DNA of 12,917 bases, taken from positions 1 to 12,917 of the forward strand of contig JAUXAJ010000134.1 of NCBI GenBank assembly GCA_030620005.1. Reading direction: 5' to 3'. Shown piece after piece: positions 12,238 to 12,917 of the stretch. Position 1 is the first letter of the stretch; each line of letters begins with the position of its first letter. This DNA comes from Promethearchaeota archaeon (GTDB lineage Archaea; Asgardarchaeota; Lokiarchaeia; Sigynarchaeales; SOKP01). Made by a program: the position numbers and the translations under genes. The notes under the pieces were generated by a model. That model made no database searches. It was not told the origin of the DNA and saw only the letters and a program-made list of their open reading frames with translations.

Positions 12238-12917
12238 GTGAAAAAATTGGGAGACAATACTCTAGGACAGCGTTTAACAATTACATCCTTCGGTGAAAGC
12301 CACGGGGAAATAATTGGAATCGTTATTGACGGCATTCCGGCAGGCTTAGATTTGGATTTAGATTTCATTCAAAGTGAGTTGAACAAACGAAGACCTGGAC
12401 AATCAAGCTTAACTACACCTCGATCAGAATCTGATAAAGCGCAAGTACTATCTGGATTGTTTAACAATAAAACTACTGGAGCACCCATCTGTTTACTCAT
12501 TGAAAATAAAGACGTTGATTCTTCAAAATACGAAAAATTTAAAAAATATTTAAGACCAGGGCAAGTCGATTATTCTGCTTTAAAAAAATATGGGAGATTT
12601 GCGGATTATAGAGGTTCAGGGCGTTTTTCAGGGAGGATCACGGCAGGGTTCGTGTCGGCTGGAGCTATTGCCAAACAAGTTTTAAAAAGATTTGATATTT
12701 CCATAGTTGCTTATACTAAGAGCATAGGAGAAGTTTTAGATAACAATCTCTACGATATGGATGACGTTGAAAAAGTCATCGACCAAAGGGAAAAATCCCC
12801 CGTTAGAGCCTTAAATAGGGAAAAATCAATTTTAATGGAAAAAATAATCAAGGATGTCCAAGACCAAAAAGATTCTATAGGCGGAACCATAAAGTGCGTC
12901 GTGAAGAACTTCCCTGA
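12238..12917 (+). CDS. aroC: chorismate synthase, 5' part (runs off the window)
   Basis: 226 codons from GTG 12238 to the window edge with no stop. The overlapping ATG at 12236 is followed at once by TGA, so GTG is the start. The enzyme removes phosphate from EPSP to give chorismate, using reduced FMN. Motifs are FGESHG with His22 (18-23), IDGIPAGL (31-38), RRPGQSSLTTPR (51-62), SGLFNNKTTGAPI (71-83), RPGQVDY (106-112) and DYRGSGRFSGRITAG (123-137). In most chorismate synthases the fifth motif reads RPGHAD, and its His is the second catalytic histidine. Here it is Gln109. Whether this is a family variant or a loss cannot be judged from the window. It is divergent from aroA. Confidence 0.95.
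   Translation, partial: MKKLGDNTLGQRLTITSFGESHGEIIGIVIDGIPAGLDLDLDFIQSELNKRRPGQSSLTTPRSESDKAQVLSGLFNNKTTGAPICLLIENKDVDSSKYEKFKKYLRPGQVDYSALKKYGRFADYRGSGRFSGRITAGFVSAGAIAKQVLKRFDISIVAYTKSIGEVLDNNLYDMDDVEKVIDQREKSPVRALNREKSILMEKIIKDVQDQKDSIGGTIKCVVKNFP

Noticed and set aside
1..12917. GGCC as a depleted methyltransferase target in this window
   Set aside because: Several GGCC sites are present (for example near 3206, 4537, 10134 and 11463), and the target-recognition region cannot be decoded by eye, so no site is claimed.
1..12917. tRNA, rRNA, CRISPR array or complete insertion sequence
   Set aside because: I looked for cloverleaf arms, regularly spaced short repeats and transposase motifs and saw none.

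Overview
The window is archaeal and AT-rich. The evidence is a cluster of archaeal/eukaryotic-type information-processing genes (RNA polymerase subunit D with ferredoxin-like Fe-S motifs, then ribosomal proteins eL18, uL13 and uS9), a COG1340-type archaeal coiled-coil protein, and TATA-like AT boxes about 25 bases before many starts, suggesting leaderless or nearly leaderless transcripts. The phylum cannot be fixed from sequence alone; an Asgard or other low-GC archaeon would fit, but that is a guess.

Layout from left to right. (1) A coiled-coil protein (108-1037, +). (2) A divergent pair: a complete cytosine-C5 DNA methyltransferase (1138-2208, -) and a Mig/MutY-type HhH-GPD glycosylase (2289-2936, +). 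The glycosylase carries the Tyr/Asp active-site pair of thymine-DNA mismatch glycosylases. The pair looks like 5-methylcytosine modification plus repair of its deamination product, with no restriction enzyme in view. (3) A 4-oxalocrotonate-tautomerase-like small protein and a cysteine-rich DUF3795-type protein. (4) A full-length serine hydroxymethyltransferase gene (glyA) followed at once by a second copy that lacks the first 112 codons. The two copies differ by about 19% at the DNA level in one 5' part but by only about 5% over a 300-base 3' tract, a mosaic that suggests gene conversion. (5) One long reading frame of seven repeated helix-turn-helix-like modules ending in an HNH nuclease-like domain (6690-8579), broken by a single in-frame TGA exactly where the other modules have an invariant leucine. 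(6) rpoD, itself broken by a 30-base in-frame insertion carrying TAA right after the conserved Asn-Ala-Ile-Arg-Arg helix, then rpl18e, rpl13 and rps9 in tight array. (7) Convergent aroA and, divergent from it, the 5' part of aroC, running off the window; these are the last two steps to chorismate.

The most notable items are the modular repeat-HNH protein with its opal codon, the interrupted rpoD of an otherwise essential subunit, the mosaic glyA duplication, and the methyltransferase/mismatch-glycosylase pair. Two neighbouring genes with in-frame stops raise the alternative of assembly or base-calling error, which read-level checking would decide. No tRNA, rRNA, CRISPR array or complete insertion sequence was seen. 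No gene-free stretch exceeds 300 bases; the longest is 2937-3182.
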